From an uncultured Prolixibacteraceae bacterium (lineage in GTDB: Bacteria; Bacteroidota; Bacteroidia; Bacteroidales; Prolixibacteraceae), in assembly GCA_913063265.1 (NCBI GenBank), contig CAJXZG010000053.1:1-37241 (forward strand): DNA of 37,241 bases, read 5' to 3'. A program made the position numbers and the translations under genes. Numbering within the stretch: the first letter of the stretch is position 1; each line of letters begins with the position of its first letter. The notes beneath the pieces are model-generated. The model was not told the origin of the DNA and ran no database searches. It saw nothing but the letters and a program-made list of their open reading frames with translations. Of the stretch, positions 1 to 8,775 are shown in pieces.

Positions 1-411
1 CTTATTTTCAATCTCCAGTAAATCACAAAGTACGTGGTTAATTTCTAAATTATATTCGAGCAGAAACTTGTACTTTTTTTCAAAAAATGGTTTTAAGTCG
101 TCCTGGTAATATTCAAAATAGGGTGAAGAATTGTAAGCCGAAGAAATGGTTTGCCACTGGTTACGTTGCCAGTCGACATCGTAAGAAATCTGTAAATCCT
201 TGATTAAAGTTTTTGGTCCGCGTCCTTTTACCACCGGCACAATCAGTTGAATGAGCCCGTTTCCTCCCTGTATCACACAGCGGTTGCGATAGGTTTGTTT
301 GTTAAAATGTTCAAACTGTTCGATGTAGATTTTGTCGTGATTAATAAATTTAGAATAGTATTGAACCGGAGCAAAGTAGGCAGTGCTTAACAAAATGCTT
401 TTTTCGGGCAT
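1..411 (-). CDS. WbqC-like family protein, partial (C-terminus beyond window)
   Basis: An open frame reads leftward from the ATG at 411 to the window edge for 137 codons with no stop. It starts MPEKSILLSTAYFAPVQYYS, the N-terminal signature of the WbqC-like family, in which the LSTAYxAPVQYY opening is highly conserved. The family is found near polysaccharide and lepB/dapB genes in Bacteroidota; its biochemical role is not settled, though a link to surface glycan synthesis has been proposed. It follows the LapA-domain gene at 415-762 by 3 bases, so the two are probably co-transcribed. The stop codon is not in the window. Family assignment is from memory of the motif. Confidence 0.8.
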   Translation of the reverse strand, partial: MPEKSILLSTAYFAPVQYYSKFINHDKIYIEQFEHFNKQTYRNRCVIQGGNGLIQLIVPVVKGRGPKTLIKDLQISYDVDWQRNQWQTISSAYNSSPYFEYYQDDLKPFFEKKYKFLLEYNLEINHVLCDLLEIENK

Positions 412-414
412 AAA

Positions 415-762
415 TCAGTCTTTAAAAAAAGGATTACTATCGTCATCTTCATCCATTCTCATTCCTTCGGGATGATCTTCTCCAATGTTTGCCGAACCTG
501 AATTGATCTCTTCCTGCTCCTCATATTTATTGTTGATTTTGTTCAACCTTTTATTTTCGGTTTTTACCTTCCATAACTTTGGATAAAAATAGAAGGCGGC
601 CAGAATATAACCAATTACAATGCATCCCAATAAAACCAAAACAAGCGGCGCATCCACAATTTCCCAAAAGAAAACCTGAATGGTTATTTCAGAAGAGTTT
701 TGTAGCGTAAATATGACCAGTAAAACAGCGATGATTAGAATGATTACAACAATTGCCGACAT
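415..762 (-). CDS. LapA-domain small membrane protein
   Basis: This 115-residue protein has two hydrophobic segments, about residues 2-20 and 38-60, separated by the motif LQNSSEITIQVFFW. The N-Q-N-x2-x-[IV]-x-[IV]-x-FF/W arrangement is typical of the LapA domain (DUF1049, lipopolysaccharide assembly protein A). A charged coiled-coil-like stretch follows (residues 64-90), then an acidic tail rich in D and E. LapA proteins sit in the inner membrane; the Enterobacterial one belongs to the LPS-assembly heat-shock system, but the role in Bacteroidota is not established. It is upstream of and nearly contiguous with the WbqC-like gene. A 480-base spacer containing a palindromic repeat separates it from lepB. 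Confidence 0.75.
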   Translation of the reverse strand: MSAIVVIILIIAVLLVIFTLQNSSEITIQVFFWEIVDAPLVLVLLGCIVIGYILAAFYFYPKLWKVKTENKRLNKINNKYEEQEEINSGSANIGEDHPEGMRMDEDDDSNPFFKD

Positions 763-945
763 ATCATTTCAATTTTATGTGAAGATAATAAACGAATATT
801 TTGTACGCAATTGTAATTACATGAATGTCCGGTTATAAACTCAGTCCTCAAATTGATTTTTCTTGAATAACCGGGCCTGAAGAGTGCAGAAACTAACATT
901 TCGCCCTTTAAACAGTCTGTTCGAAAACATGCAATAAATGATTGT

Positions 946-1086
946 ATTTTGCACCGTGGCTTTAGCCCGGTGAATAATTCCGGAATAAGATATTGGCTTT
1001 AGCCTTTAATCGATAACGCATTAATGGCTGAAGCCACAAAGTTGCAATAACTAATCAGACACCGGGCTAAAGCCCCGGTGCAAAAA
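946..1086. repeat. REP/BIME-like double inverted repeat
   Basis: Outer arms at 947-972 and 1060-1085 are inverted copies matching at 25 of 26 positions, built around the word GGGCTAAAGCCCCGG. Nested inside are a second pair of arms, about 991-1010 and 1021-1040, built on TTGGCTTTAGCC and GGCTGAAGCCA, matching at about 16 of 20 positions. The whole 139-base element can fold into a long cruciform or RNA hairpin. It occupies most of the lepB to lapA spacer (763-1243). The sequence has no open frame of its own. Its form resembles bacterial REP/BIME elements mobilised by TnpA-REP (RAYT) proteins; no such gene is in the window. Confidence 0.75.
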
Positions 1087-1243
1087 GAGGCAATTTTCAC
1101 ATCAACCGTTAATGGATGGAATAAACCAATCATTAGACCGAACAAAAAACATTTACCGGATACCAATATGAATTATCTCTGATATTTACTGAACTTGTGT
1201 TTGGTATCCAATTGCAGATTCAATGCTCAATACTTCCAACCTT

Positions 1244-2584
1244 TTATCTAATCACACTAAAAATTCTTTTAAACCTGATTTTTGCCGGAAAATTTTTGTC
1301 TTTGTCCATCGACAACCAGATAAATTTGGCTTTACCCACCACATGGTCCTCGGGTACAAAACCCCAATACCGCGAATCGGCCGAATTGTGTCGGTTGTCA
1401 CCCATCATCCAGTAATAATCCATTTTAAACGTGTAACTGCTTGCTGGCTCGCCGTTAATTTTAATTTCGTTTCCGTTTACTTCTAATGCATTGTTTTCAT
1501 AAACACTGATTATTCGTTTGTATAATGGAAGATTATCAACCGAAAGCTGTATCGTGGCACCCTTGCCGGGAACTGTCAGCGGCCCAAAATTATCAACATT
1601 CCAGGGATAATTCTCATGCGATGGAAATACATTAACATCCCATTTCTCCGGTTCTTCAATTGTCACATCAACTGATGTTACATTAGAAAACTTTTTCATT
1701 TTATCAACATTCTCAGCTGTCAATGGAAACAAATATTGTTCGCTGGAATAAGTATCTCTGTCATCGTTTGCAATATTTAAGCGATCCAAAGCTTTTGGAT
1801 TTAGTGAGGTTCCGTTGGTTCTTACAATATATTCAAACTGTTTCCCCGGAATTTCTTTTTGCGGTTTACCGTTAACAAAAAGCTGACCTCTTTCCAATTT
1901 TAATTCATCTCCCGGAATACCAACACAACGTTTGATATAATTTTCACGTTTATCGACTGGCCTGGCTATTATATCTCCAAAATTTCTTTTGTCATTCCAA
2001 ACACGATCCCTTCCGTACATCCTCGCCAATTGATAATAACTCTGTGTAGGTATGTTTAGGGCAACTGTATCTCCTTCGGGAAAATGGAAAACCACCACAT
2101 CATCGTTTTTAATTTTCCCAAATCCCTTTAACCTTTTATATGGCGATTGAATCAATTCGCTATATGATTTGGTACCAGAGGTTAAAGGCATGGTGTTGTG
2201 CACAAAGGGAAAGGACAATGGGGTATTTGGAGTTTTTGGCCCGTATGCTGTTTTACTTACAAACAGATAATCACCTACCAAAAGTGATTTCTCCATTGAT
2301 GAAGTTGGAATGGTGTAAGCTTCGATAAAAAACATCCGAATAAATGAAGCTGCGATTACCGCAAATATTATCGCATCAACCCACTCAACCAGTTTGGTTT
2401 GTTTTCCGTTTGGTGGATTTTTCTTTTTCCAGAATGCCCAATGGACTTTTTCGGTAATGTAAATATCAAAAATTACGCCCAGTCCAATCAGCCACCAAAA
2501 ATTTCCCAGCCAAATGACCCAAAGCAGGTAAGCCCCGCCAACCGTAATAAATTTAAACCACTTATTTGAAAGTAATTCTCTCAT
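1244..2584 (-). CDS. lepB: Signal peptidase I
   Basis: The 446-residue protein has N-terminal membrane segments (about residues 12-42 and 68-88) followed by the S26 peptidase fold. The nucleophile motif PTSSMEKSL places the catalytic serine at Ser96, and the general-base lysine is Lys218 in ENYIKRCVGIPGD. The late box MGDNRHNSADSRYWG is intact. The enzyme removes signal peptides from secreted proteins at the outer face of the inner membrane. It is longer than the Escherichia coli enzyme because of inserts between the catalytic boxes, as is common in Bacteroidota. It begins 14 bases after the dapB stop and is very probably co-transcribed with dapB. Confidence 0.96.
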   Translation of the reverse strand: MRELLSNKWFKFITVGGAYLLWVIWLGNFWWLIGLGVIFDIYITEKVHWAFWKKKNPPNGKQTKLVEWVDAIIFAVIAASFIRMFFIEAYTIPTSSMEKSLLVGDYLFVSKTAYGPKTPNTPLSFPFVHNTMPLTSGTKSYSELIQSPYKRLKGFGKIKNDDVVVFHFPEGDTVALNIPTQSYYQLARMYGRDRVWNDKRNFGDIIARPVDKRENYIKRCVGIPGDELKLERGQLFVNGKPQKEIPGKQFEYIVRTNGTSLNPKALDRLNIANDDRDTYSSEQYLFPLTAENVDKMKKFSNVTSVDVTIEEPEKWDVNVFPSHENYPWNVDNFGPLTVPGKGATIQLSVDNLPLYKRIISVYENNALEVNGNEIKINGEPASSYTFKMDYYWMMGDNRHNSADSRYWGFVPEDHVVGKAKFIWLSMDKDKNFPAKIRFKRIFSVIR

Positions 2585-2598
2585 TTTATCTTGTATTA

Positions 2599-3315
2599 TT
2601 AAATATTCAGTAAATCTTTCATTGTCAGAATACCTTTGTGATTTAAACAGTATTCTGCTGCCAGTACTGCTCCAAAAGCGAAACCAACACGGTTTTTAGC
2701 ACTATGCGTAATTTCGATATAATCTACATCAGACTCATATTTTATGGTATGAATTCCAGGTACCTGTCCGCGTCTTTCAGATTTTATTTCAAATTCATTT
2801 TCTGCAGGTGCTGAATCATTTACCCAGGCAATTTTATTGTTTGATTTCTCCAGAATATCTTCCGCTAAACTGATGGCAGTGCCACTCGGTGCATCCAGTT
2901 TTTGAGTATGATGAACCTCTGTCATTTGTACGTTATATTCTGTATGCTTCGACATTAATTCAGCTAATTTTTTATTGATTTCGAAAAACAAATTTACACC
3001 TACCGAAAAGTTACTGCCGTAAAAAAAAGTACCATTGTTTTCTGTACATTTCCGGTAAACCTCTTCCTTTTTATCCAGCCAGCCTGTTGTTCCGCTAACT
3101 ACCGGTATTCCGGCTTCAAAACATTTATAGTAATTGCTTATGGCCGTTTTTGGTATGGTAAATTCAACCGCAACATCACACTTTTGCAAGTTTTCTGCTG
3201 TTAAATCTTCAGGATTATTAATGTCAATTTTGAGTTTTACTTCATGCCCACGGGATACAGCGATTCTCTCTATTTCTTTTCCCATTTTCCCGTATCCTAT
3301 TAATGCAAGCTTCAT
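2599..3315 (-). CDS. dapB: 4-hydroxy-tetrahydrodipicolinate reductase
   Basis: DapB reduces hydroxy-tetrahydrodipicolinate with NAD(P)H in the lysine/diaminopimelate pathway, feeding peptidoglycan synthesis. The 238-residue protein starts with the nucleotide-binding loop IGYGKMGKEIE (residues 6-16), then shows EFTIPKTA, SGTTGW and the catalytic/substrate motif EVHHTQKLDAPSGTA with the His pair and the Lys. The length is at the short end for the family, as expected for Bacteroidota. Pairing with lepB downstream is a frequent arrangement in this phylum. A -7 promoter element lies about 60 bases upstream. Confidence 0.95.
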   Translation of the reverse strand: MKLALIGYGKMGKEIERIAVSRGHEVKLKIDINNPEDLTAENLQKCDVAVEFTIPKTAISNYYKCFEAGIPVVSGTTGWLDKKEEVYRKCTENNGTFFYGSNFSVGVNLFFEINKKLAELMSKHTEYNVQMTEVHHTQKLDAPSGTAISLAEDILEKSNNKIAWVNDSAPAENEFEIKSERRGQVPGIHTIKYESDVDYIEITHSAKNRVGFAFGAVLAAEYCLNHKGILTMKDLLNI

Positions 3316-3372
3316 TCTGTTTTTAATGTTAATCGATTTTGGAATTAAAACTTTATATCAAAATTAAAGGCA

Positions 3373-3380
3373 CAAAGATA
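3373..3380 (-). promoter_or_regulatory. Candidate dapB-lepB promoter -7 element
   Basis: The minus strand reads TATCTTTG, a full match to the Bacteroidota -7 consensus TAnnTTTG, 58 bases before the dapB start. No clear -33 TTTG is present at the expected distance, so the call rests on the -7 box and position. Confidence 0.45.
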
Positions 3381-3540
3381 TAATATTCACAAAGAAAGCC
3401 GCACCGAACAAAAACTAAAAAATATTTCGACAAGTGGAGAGATTTTTATGACCAATGGTGTTGTTTAGGAAAATAATATCTGAATTTGAAATAAATTGAA
3501 TATTGGCTAAAAAAACAGGAAGTGAGGTATTTTTTTGTAT

Positions 3541-3574
3541 AAAAAAAGAAAGGATGGGTCAACACCCATCCTTT
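3541..3574 (-). terminator. Rho-independent terminator on the minus strand, no gene before it
   Basis: An 11-bp perfect stem (3549-3559 with 3564-3574, core GGATGGGT/ACCCATCC) closes on a 4-base loop. Read on the minus strand it is followed by a run of seven T at 3547-3541, after one C. On the plus strand no T run follows, so it works leftward. It stands about 170 bases beyond the floA terminator with no gene between them. Confidence 0.75.
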
Positions 3575-3610
3575 TCACTAACTAAACCAATAAAACTAAT
3601 CAAACCTAAA
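3541..3610 (-). ncRNA. Candidate small RNA between floA and dapB
   Basis: A minus-strand -7 box TAGGTTTG (3601-3608) matches TAnnTTTG and lies about 35 bases before the terminator hairpin at 3549-3574. A start near 3594 would give a transcript of about 55 bases ending in the T run. The region between the floA terminator and this one has no gene, so an independent short transcription unit would explain the second terminator. This is inference; the stretch could also be a remnant leader. The rest of the 3316-3794 spacer is AT-rich and shows nothing else I can name. Confidence 0.35.
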
Positions 3611-3739
3611 CTTATGAACTAAAACTGATGTAAAAGTAGAGCGTTTTCTGCAATTTCAGGTTAACTAAATGTTAAAAACTATGTTTTGTAACATATCTGA
3701 ACTTAATGTTAACTCGGGGGAAATATTTGCACGTAGAAA

Positions 3740-3771
3740 CAAAAAAAACCTTCCGGGATCCCGAAAGGTTT
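3740..3771 (-). terminator. Terminator after the floA cluster
   Basis: A stem of about 12 bp with one mismatch (3746-3757 with 3760-3771, core ACCTTTCGGG) is followed on the minus strand by eight T. It lies 24 bases past the floA stop and would end the SPOR-clpS-nfeD-floA transcript. Confidence 0.8.
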
Positions 3772-3794
3772 CTGTACAATATTGGAATTAAATA

Positions 3795-4769
3795 CTAAGT
3801 ATCTTTTTGTTCTTCACCTGCGATGGAGTCTCTCATAGCCGTATCTGCCATTATGTTTTTATATTTCATATAATCCATTATACCCAGATTTCCATTCTTA
3901 AAGGCATCTGCAATCGCCAGAGGTATTTTGGTTTCCGCTTCAATAACCCTTGCTTTCATATCCTGAGCTTTGGCTTTCATCTCTTGCTCAAGTGCAATCG
4001 CCATTGAACGTCTTTCTTCCGCTTTTGCCTGAGCTATATTTTTATCCGCTTCAGCCTGATCCAATTGAAGTGCCGCACCAATATTTTTACCGATATCTAT
4101 ATCTGCAATATCAATCGATAAAATTTCAAAGGCAGTACCCGCATCCAAACCTTTTTCCAGCACCACCCGGGAAATAAAATCAGGATTCTCCAAAACAGAT
4201 TTATGCGAGTGTGACGAACCAATAGAAGAAACAATACCTTCACCAACACGTGCCAACACTGTCTCCTCTCCTGCTCCACCAACCAGTTGTCTAATATTTG
4301 CGCGAACAGTAACACGTGCTTTTGCAATTAACTGGATACCATCTTTTGAAACAGCGGTAACCGGTGGTGTATTAATTACTTTTGGATTTACAGACATTTG
4401 AACCGCCTCAAAAACATCACGCCCTGCAAGGTCGATTGCCGTTGCCATATTAAAAGTAAGATCAATATTGGCTTTTGATGCCGAAACTATGGCATGTACT
4501 ACACGAGCAACATGCCCACCCGCTAAATAGTGAGCTTCCAGTGCATCACGGTTTAAATGCACACCTGCTTTGGTTCCTTCAATTAATGCACGAACAATAA
4601 TTCCCGGAGGAACTTTTCTGAATCGCATCAAAAAAAGTTGTAATAGTGAAATCTTCACACCGGATACCAATGCTGAAAACCACAATCCAATTGGAATAAA
4701 ATACAGCATGATTACAAGCAGTACAATTACGCCTATGACTAATCCTAATAAACCGATTTGTTCTATCAT
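3795..4769 (-). CDS. floA: Flotillin-like protein FloA
   Basis: The 324-residue protein matches the FloA (YqfA/UPF0365) family. It has an N-terminal membrane segment (about residues 5-36), then motifs [21 protein letters not shown], an SPFH-like domain (residues 80-220) containing [14 protein letters not shown] and [18 protein letters not shown], and an Ala/Glu-rich region (about 230-290). FloA scaffolds ordered membrane microdomains in Bacillus and is a bacterial counterpart of flotillin. It starts two bases after the nfeD stop, the usual nfeD-floA pairing, in which the NfeD protein is a partner of the flotillin. Confidence 0.95.
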   Translation of the reverse strand: MIEQIGLLGLVIGVIVLLVIMLYFIPIGLWFSALVSGVKISLLQLFLMRFRKVPPGIIVRALIEGTKAGVHLNRDALEAHYLAGGHVARVVHAIVSASKANIDLTFNMATAIDLAGRDVFEAVQMSVNPKVINTPPVTAVSKDGIQLIAKARVTVRANIRQLVGGAGEETVLARVGEGIVSSIGSSHSHKSVLENPDFISRVVLEKGLDAGTAFEILSIDIADIDIGKNIGAALQLDQAEADKNIAQAKAEERRSMAIALEQEMKAKAQDMKARVIEAETKIPLAIADAFKNGNLGIMDYMKYKNIMADTAMRDSIAGEEQKDT

Positions 4770-4771
4770 TT

Positions 4772-5245
4772 TTATTCTTGTTTTATTGGTTCAACAATTA
4801 TTTGATTCTGTTTGATTTTTATAATTCTAACCTGCGTTTGAGGGTCTATATAATCCCCGGTTGACTGTGCTTCAACCACTTCTCCATTTACCCTTATTTT
4901 TCCCATTGGTGCTAAACGTCCAATTGATTTTCCTGTATCACCGGGTTTTAAATTCAATGGATTGAAATTCTCTACTTTGCCTTCTATTTCAGAATGAAGA
5001 ATCATTTTTTTGCCTGTCCGGGATTGAAAAAAATAATAAACAAAAATTGGAGAAATGATTAAAACCACAGCGAGCGTGATAAATCCCGCTACATTTCCCA
5101 ATTCAGCAAAAGCAATATAAACACTCCCTGCCAGAAGTAAAAACCCACCTACTCCGGCTATGGTAATTCCAGGTATTACTGCAAATTCAATTAGTAGCAA
5201 TACAAGGCCTAACAAGATTAACAAAACTATGGCTAGTATGGTCAT
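4772..5245 (-). CDS. NfeD-family membrane protein
   Basis: This 157-residue protein has three or four hydrophobic segments in residues 1-72 and a C-terminal NfeD OB-fold domain (about residues 90-155) with [22 protein letters not shown] and [15 protein letters not shown]. It lacks the ClpP-like protease domain of long NfeD proteins, so it is the short form. Short NfeD proteins are encoded beside flotillin-type genes and are thought to act with them in membrane domains. It overlaps neither neighbour: one base separates it from clpS and two from floA. Confidence 0.9.
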   Translation of the reverse strand: MTILAIVLLILLGLVLLLIEFAVIPGITIAGVGGFLLLAGSVYIAFAELGNVAGFITLAVVLIISPIFVYYFFQSRTGKKMILHSEIEGKVENFNPLNLKPGDTGKSIGRLAPMGKIRVNGEVVEAQSTGDYIDPQTQVRIIKIKQNQIIVEPIKQE

Positions 5246-5246
5246 T

Positions 5247-5525
5247 TTAGTCTATTGTAGCGTTTAACTCTCGTTCAATTAATGCTTCTTTTAATGGTTT
5301 AAGTTTCCCTATATTTCCTTTTTTAACATCACATTTTCCTTTGTAATGTGTAATAAGGGTACATTGAGAAGCCTGCTCAAAACTGTGTTCACAAATTTCA
5401 ATCAAAGCATCAGTTACATAATCAAAAGAATGCACATCATCGTTATGTAAAATCAGGAAATTTTCATTCGCGAAATCACTATCAAAGTGTTCTATTGGTT
5501 TTCTTTTTGTTTCCTTTGATGTCAT
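5247..5525 (-). CDS. clpS: ATP-dependent Clp protease adaptor ClpS
   Basis: The 92-residue protein carries the ClpS core: FLILHNDDVHSFDYV near residue 25 (the N-D-D/N substrate pocket), then a helix ending in THYKGKCDV and a C-terminal ALIERELNATID. ClpS binds N-degron substrates and delivers them to ClpAP (or the ClpC-type partner). It overlaps the upstream TPR/SPOR gene by four bases (ATGA), which indicates translational coupling. Its presence inside the flotillin cluster suggests a shared envelope or protein-quality role, which is inference. Confidence 0.93.
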   Translation of the reverse strand: MTSKETKRKPIEHFDSDFANENFLILHNDDVHSFDYVTDALIEICEHSFEQASQCTLITHYKGKCDVKKGNIGKLKPLKEALIERELNATID

Positions 5526-6967
5526 CTGTTTTTATCTAATTCTTTAGCTTGTTCCAAAGTTATTCTTTTTCCGTTTAAATAGGCAGCAATTTTACAATCT
5601 TTTACACCTTCCTGTTTTACCTGTTTTTGCATCACTACAGCATCTTCATAATTTGTTAGATTCCCCGTTGTATAAACTACTACGCCATTTTCATCAGTAT
5701 AATTTTCCACTTTTCTTAATATCGATATCTTTTTAAAAACGGGTTTCATGCTATTTGGAATTCCTCTGCTATACGCTCCCAGCTGTATTTTATAGGAAAT
5801 CCCCGAATTATTTTCTATCGCTGTTTCTTCAGAATCCGGTGCTTCTTTATCAATAAGGGGAGGTATTATATAAACTGATGGTTCAGGAATTTCTTCAATC
5901 TCAGAAGTATTATTTCCTCCATTGATTTGCATTGATATTTCATCCAATTCCTCAATAAAATTTTCTCTTTCGGCAATCGAAGCAGTTTGCCAATATTCGT
6001 TTTCAGAATTTTTTGCCAATTGAAAAAGTTGATTTACCACTCTGTTCATTTCATAAGTTTCGCCTTCCAGCCCAAGTATTTGCTTACCAATGGAATCTCT
6101 TTCACTTCTTGATTTTGATTCTGCATAATTCTCCCGTAAAATTTCAGTTTGTAAAACCACCTTATCCAGTTCTTCCTGTTTTTCATTTCCTTCTTCGAAA
6201 TATGCCCGTCCTTCTTCTGTCTGAAAATTATCAAGAATTAAATAAGTTATTTCACTGTTAACATGAAAATTGATTTGCTCCTCAACCAGGATTGTACTCA
6301 CAATATTTTCTTCAACAGGAACTCTAAATTCGTTTAATGAATCATCGACAATGCTGTCTAAATCCAATTTATAATCTAAAGCTATCGAGTCATTTAAAGT
6401 GGTCGAATCTGTTGGATTCTCATCAGAACTAATTGCTCCAACTGTTGCAACCGCTGCCGATTCTGAAGTAACCATTTCCGGAGCTAAAGTTTCCTCATAA
6501 TCCGATTTTGAGACAAATGGATTTATCCGATTTGAACATTGTTCGATTTTTTCTGCTAATCCAACTTTTTCCTGATCATTTTGACTTGTTACAGATTGAA
6601 ATAACCTGTAAAATCCCATTGCCCTGTCCCATTCGTTTAATGCATGATATTGAATCGCGATATAATAATCGATATTTAAAGGATTTACCTCCTTACTTGC
6701 ATTGAGTAAATAATTCAATTCTTTTTCACCGTAATATCCATTCTCAGTACGACATGCACCATAAAAATAATTAACCATAAAATCGTCAGGCCGGTCATTT
6801 AATAAATCCTTAAAAATGGGTTCGGCTTCGGTGTATTTCTCTTTATCAAATAGTTGAATTGCTTTTGTCAGAGGATTTTCCTGATAGCTTTCCATACCGG
6901 ACAAAAAAGAAAAAAACAAAAGTTGAAATAATATTGTTAGAAAAGTTAAATTTCTTTTTGGCTGCAT
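5522..6967 (-). CDS. TPR and SPOR domain secreted protein
   Basis: The protein has an N-terminal signal sequence, TPR-like repeats around residues 30-130 (motif KYTEAEPIFKDLL), a long acidic low-complexity middle with a coiled-coil-like segment (about 260-340), and a C-terminal SPOR domain (about 395-480, starting SYKIQLGAYS). SPOR domains bind denuded peptidoglycan, so a periplasmic cell-wall role is likely. An ATG at 6985 is in frame, but the start at 6967 puts the Lys/Arg directly before the hydrophobic core and has a GAGGACA purine stretch before it, so I prefer 6967. It heads the cluster with clpS, nfeD and floA. The function beyond the domains is unknown. Confidence 0.85.
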   Translation of the reverse strand: MQPKRNLTFLTILFQLLFFSFLSGMESYQENPLTKAIQLFDKEKYTEAEPIFKDLLNDRPDDFMVNYFYGACRTENGYYGEKELNYLLNASKEVNPLNIDYYIAIQYHALNEWDRAMGFYRLFQSVTSQNDQEKVGLAEKIEQCSNRINPFVSKSDYEETLAPEMVTSESAAVATVGAISSDENPTDSTTLNDSIALDYKLDLDSIVDDSLNEFRVPVEENIVSTILVEEQINFHVNSEITYLILDNFQTEEGRAYFEEGNEKQEELDKVVLQTEILRENYAESKSRSERDSIGKQILGLEGETYEMNRVVNQLFQLAKNSENEYWQTASIAERENFIEELDEISMQINGGNNTSEIEEIPEPSVYIIPPLIDKEAPDSEETAIENNSGISYKIQLGAYSRGIPNSMKPVFKKISILRKVENYTDENGVVVYTTGNLTNYEDAVVMQKQVKQEGVKDCKIAAYLNGKRITLEQAKELDKNR

Positions 6968-7092
6968 ATTACTGTCCTCAATCATTGTTTAGCGTAAAAA
7001 TACAAAAAAATCAAAGGTTGAAATGAATTTTCGCAGCAATTAGAAGAATAATTATGAATAATAAATAAGCTGAGATTTATCATTTAATAACA

Positions 7093-7100
7093 TATATTTG
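7093..7100 (+). promoter_or_regulatory. Candidate bcp-recA promoter -7 element
   Basis: TATATTTG matches TAnnTTTG exactly and lies 26 bases before the bcp start in the 140-base divergent spacer. A -33 TTTG is not obvious. Confidence 0.55.
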
Positions 7101-7126
7101 TAGAACTTTTAAAACAGCATTTAATT

Positions 7127-7591
7127 ATGTCAAAATTTAAAGCAGGAGATAAAGCACCTTCATTTGAAGGTGTAAATCAGAACGGAGAAAAAATCAGTCT
7201 GAATGATTTTAAAGGCAAAAAATTAATTCTTTATTTTTACCCGAAAGACAATACTCCGGGGTGCACCGCGGAATCGTGTAATCTTAACGATAATTACGAA
7301 ATGTGGCTGAACAAAGGTTACGATGTTGTTGGGGTAAGTCCTGACAACGAAAAGTCTCATGTAAAGTTTATTGAAAAGTTTGGATTGAAGTTTAATTTGA
7401 TTGCCGATACCGAACATAAAATTCTGGAAGATTATGGTGCCTGGGGTGAAAAAAGCATGTATGGAAGAAAATACATGGGTGTACTCAGGACTACTTATGT
7501 AATTGATGAAAATGGCGTTATTGAAGCAGTTTTTGAAAAAGTAAAAACCAAAGATCATACAAATCAAATTATTGAAGCATTAAATATCTAG
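7127..7591 (+). CDS. bcp: Thiol peroxidase, Bcp-type peroxiredoxin
   Basis: The 154-residue thioredoxin-fold protein has the motif FYPKDNTPGCTAESCNLND, giving the peroxidatic Cys46 and the resolving Cys51 of the atypical two-Cys BCP class. It reduces hydrogen peroxide and organic hydroperoxides with thioredoxin as donor in the cytoplasm. Length and motif spacing match the Escherichia coli protein (Cys45/Cys50). It is 12 bases upstream of recA, so oxidative defence and DNA repair are probably co-transcribed here. Confidence 0.95.
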   Translation: MSKFKAGDKAPSFEGVNQNGEKISLNDFKGKKLILYFYPKDNTPGCTAESCNLNDNYEMWLNKGYDVVGVSPDNEKSHVKFIEKFGLKFNLIADTEHKILEDYGAWGEKSMYGRKYMGVLRTTYVIDENGVIEAVFEKVKTKDHTNQIIEALNI

Positions 7592-7603
7592 CCTTTACAA
7601 AAC

Positions 7604-8629
7604 ATGACAAAAGAAGAAAAACTGGCAATGAACAAGGAAAAGCTGAAAGCACTTCAGCTTACTATGGATAAAATTGAAAAGAGTTACGGAAAAGGGTCGA
7701 TAATGAGAATGGGCGACCAGGTAGTTGATGAAGTAGCATCAATCTCCTCAGGTTCTATCGCATTGGATCTGGCACTTGGAGTCGGAGGGTTTCCCAAAGG
7801 ACGAATTATAGAAATTTATGGTCCGGAATCATCGGGTAAAACAACTCTTGCAATTCATGCTATAGCAGAAGCACAAAAAGCAGGAGGAATTGCAGCGATT
7901 GTTGACGCAGAGCATGCTTTTGATCCATATTACGCTAAAAATCTGGGAGTAAACATTGAAGAACTGTTAATCTCGCAACCCGATAGCGGTGAACAGGCTC
8001 TGGAAATTGTTGACAACCTTGTTCGGTCGGGAGCGCTCGATATTATTGTTATCGACTCGGTAGCTGCATTAACACCAAAAGCAGAACTGGAAGGCGAAAT
8101 GGGTGATTCAAAAATGGGATTACAGGCACGTTTGATGTCGCAGGCTCTTCGTAAACTTACTGGTAACATCAGCAAAACAAAAACATGCTGTATTTTTATC
8201 AACCAGTTACGTGAGAAAATTGGAGTGATGTTTGGCAATCCGGAAACAACTACCGGAGGTAATGCACTAAAATTTTATGCTTCTGTTCGGCTTGATATTC
8301 GCAGAATCGGACAATTAAAAGATGGCGACGAAGTACAGGGAAATCATGTACGTGTAAAAGTTGTAAAGAATAAAGTAGCACCACCTTTCAGAAAAGCAGA
8401 GTTTGATATTATGTATGGCGAAGGAATTTCAAAATCGGGCGAAGTTATCGATTTGGCGGTAGAACATAACATTGTCAAAAAAAGTGGTTCGTGGTTTAGT
8501 TACGGAGATACTAAACTTGGTCAGGGCCGCGAAACTGTTCGTAAATTAATTTCTGATAATCCAGAATTATCACAGGAAATTGAAACCAAAATTATTGAAA
8601 CGATTACCGGAACAAACACATTAGAATAA
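7604..8629 (+). CDS. recA: Recombinase RecA
   Basis: RecA catalyses strand exchange and stimulates LexA-type self-cleavage. The 341-residue protein contains the Walker A loop GPESSGKTT (residues 73-81), DAEHAFDP, the Walker B region [21 protein letters not shown], the L1 loop ([15 protein letters not shown]) and the L2 region [21 protein letters not shown]. All are intact. The C-terminal acidic tail is short. A strong terminator follows, so the bcp-recA unit ends here. Confidence 0.99.
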   Translation: MTKEEKLAMNKEKLKALQLTMDKIEKSYGKGSIMRMGDQVVDEVASISSGSIALDLALGVGGFPKGRIIEIYGPESSGKTTLAIHAIAEAQKAGGIAAIVDAEHAFDPYYAKNLGVNIEELLISQPDSGEQALEIVDNLVRSGALDIIVIDSVAALTPKAELEGEMGDSKMGLQARLMSQALRKLTGNISKTKTCCIFINQLREKIGVMFGNPETTTGGNALKFYASVRLDIRRIGQLKDGDEVQGNHVRVKVVKNKVAPPFRKAEFDIMYGEGISKSGEVIDLAVEHNIVKKSGSWFSYGDTKLGQGRETVRKLISDNPELSQEIETKIIETITGTNTLE

Positions 8630-8652
8630 AAGATTAGTTAAACGATAGGTAT

Positions 8653-8692
8653 ACTGGGTGAACCGATTCTATCGATTCATCCAGTTTTTTTA
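8653..8692 (+). terminator. Terminator after recA
   Basis: A 15-position stem (8653-8667 with 8671-8685; one G-U pair and one mismatch) with a 3-base loop is followed by a run of seven T at 8685-8691. Confidence 0.85.
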
Positions 8693-8718
8693 TGTACCCA
8701 TCGATATTTTGGAAACTA

Positions 8719-8726
8719 TATATTTG
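8719..8726 (+). promoter_or_regulatory. Candidate thr operon promoter -7 element
   Basis: TATATTTG matches TAnnTTTG and is 50 bases before thrA, just after the recA terminator. No leader peptide or attenuator rich in Thr/Ile codons was seen between it and thrA. Confidence 0.5.
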
Positions 8727-8775
8727 CAGAAAAAGAAATACAAACTGAATAATAAATTCAATTAACACGAAATTT

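Noticed and set aside
1197..1486. Plus-strand open frames over the 3' end of lepB
   Set aside because: They are antisense to a well-conserved gene and have no recognisable protein features.
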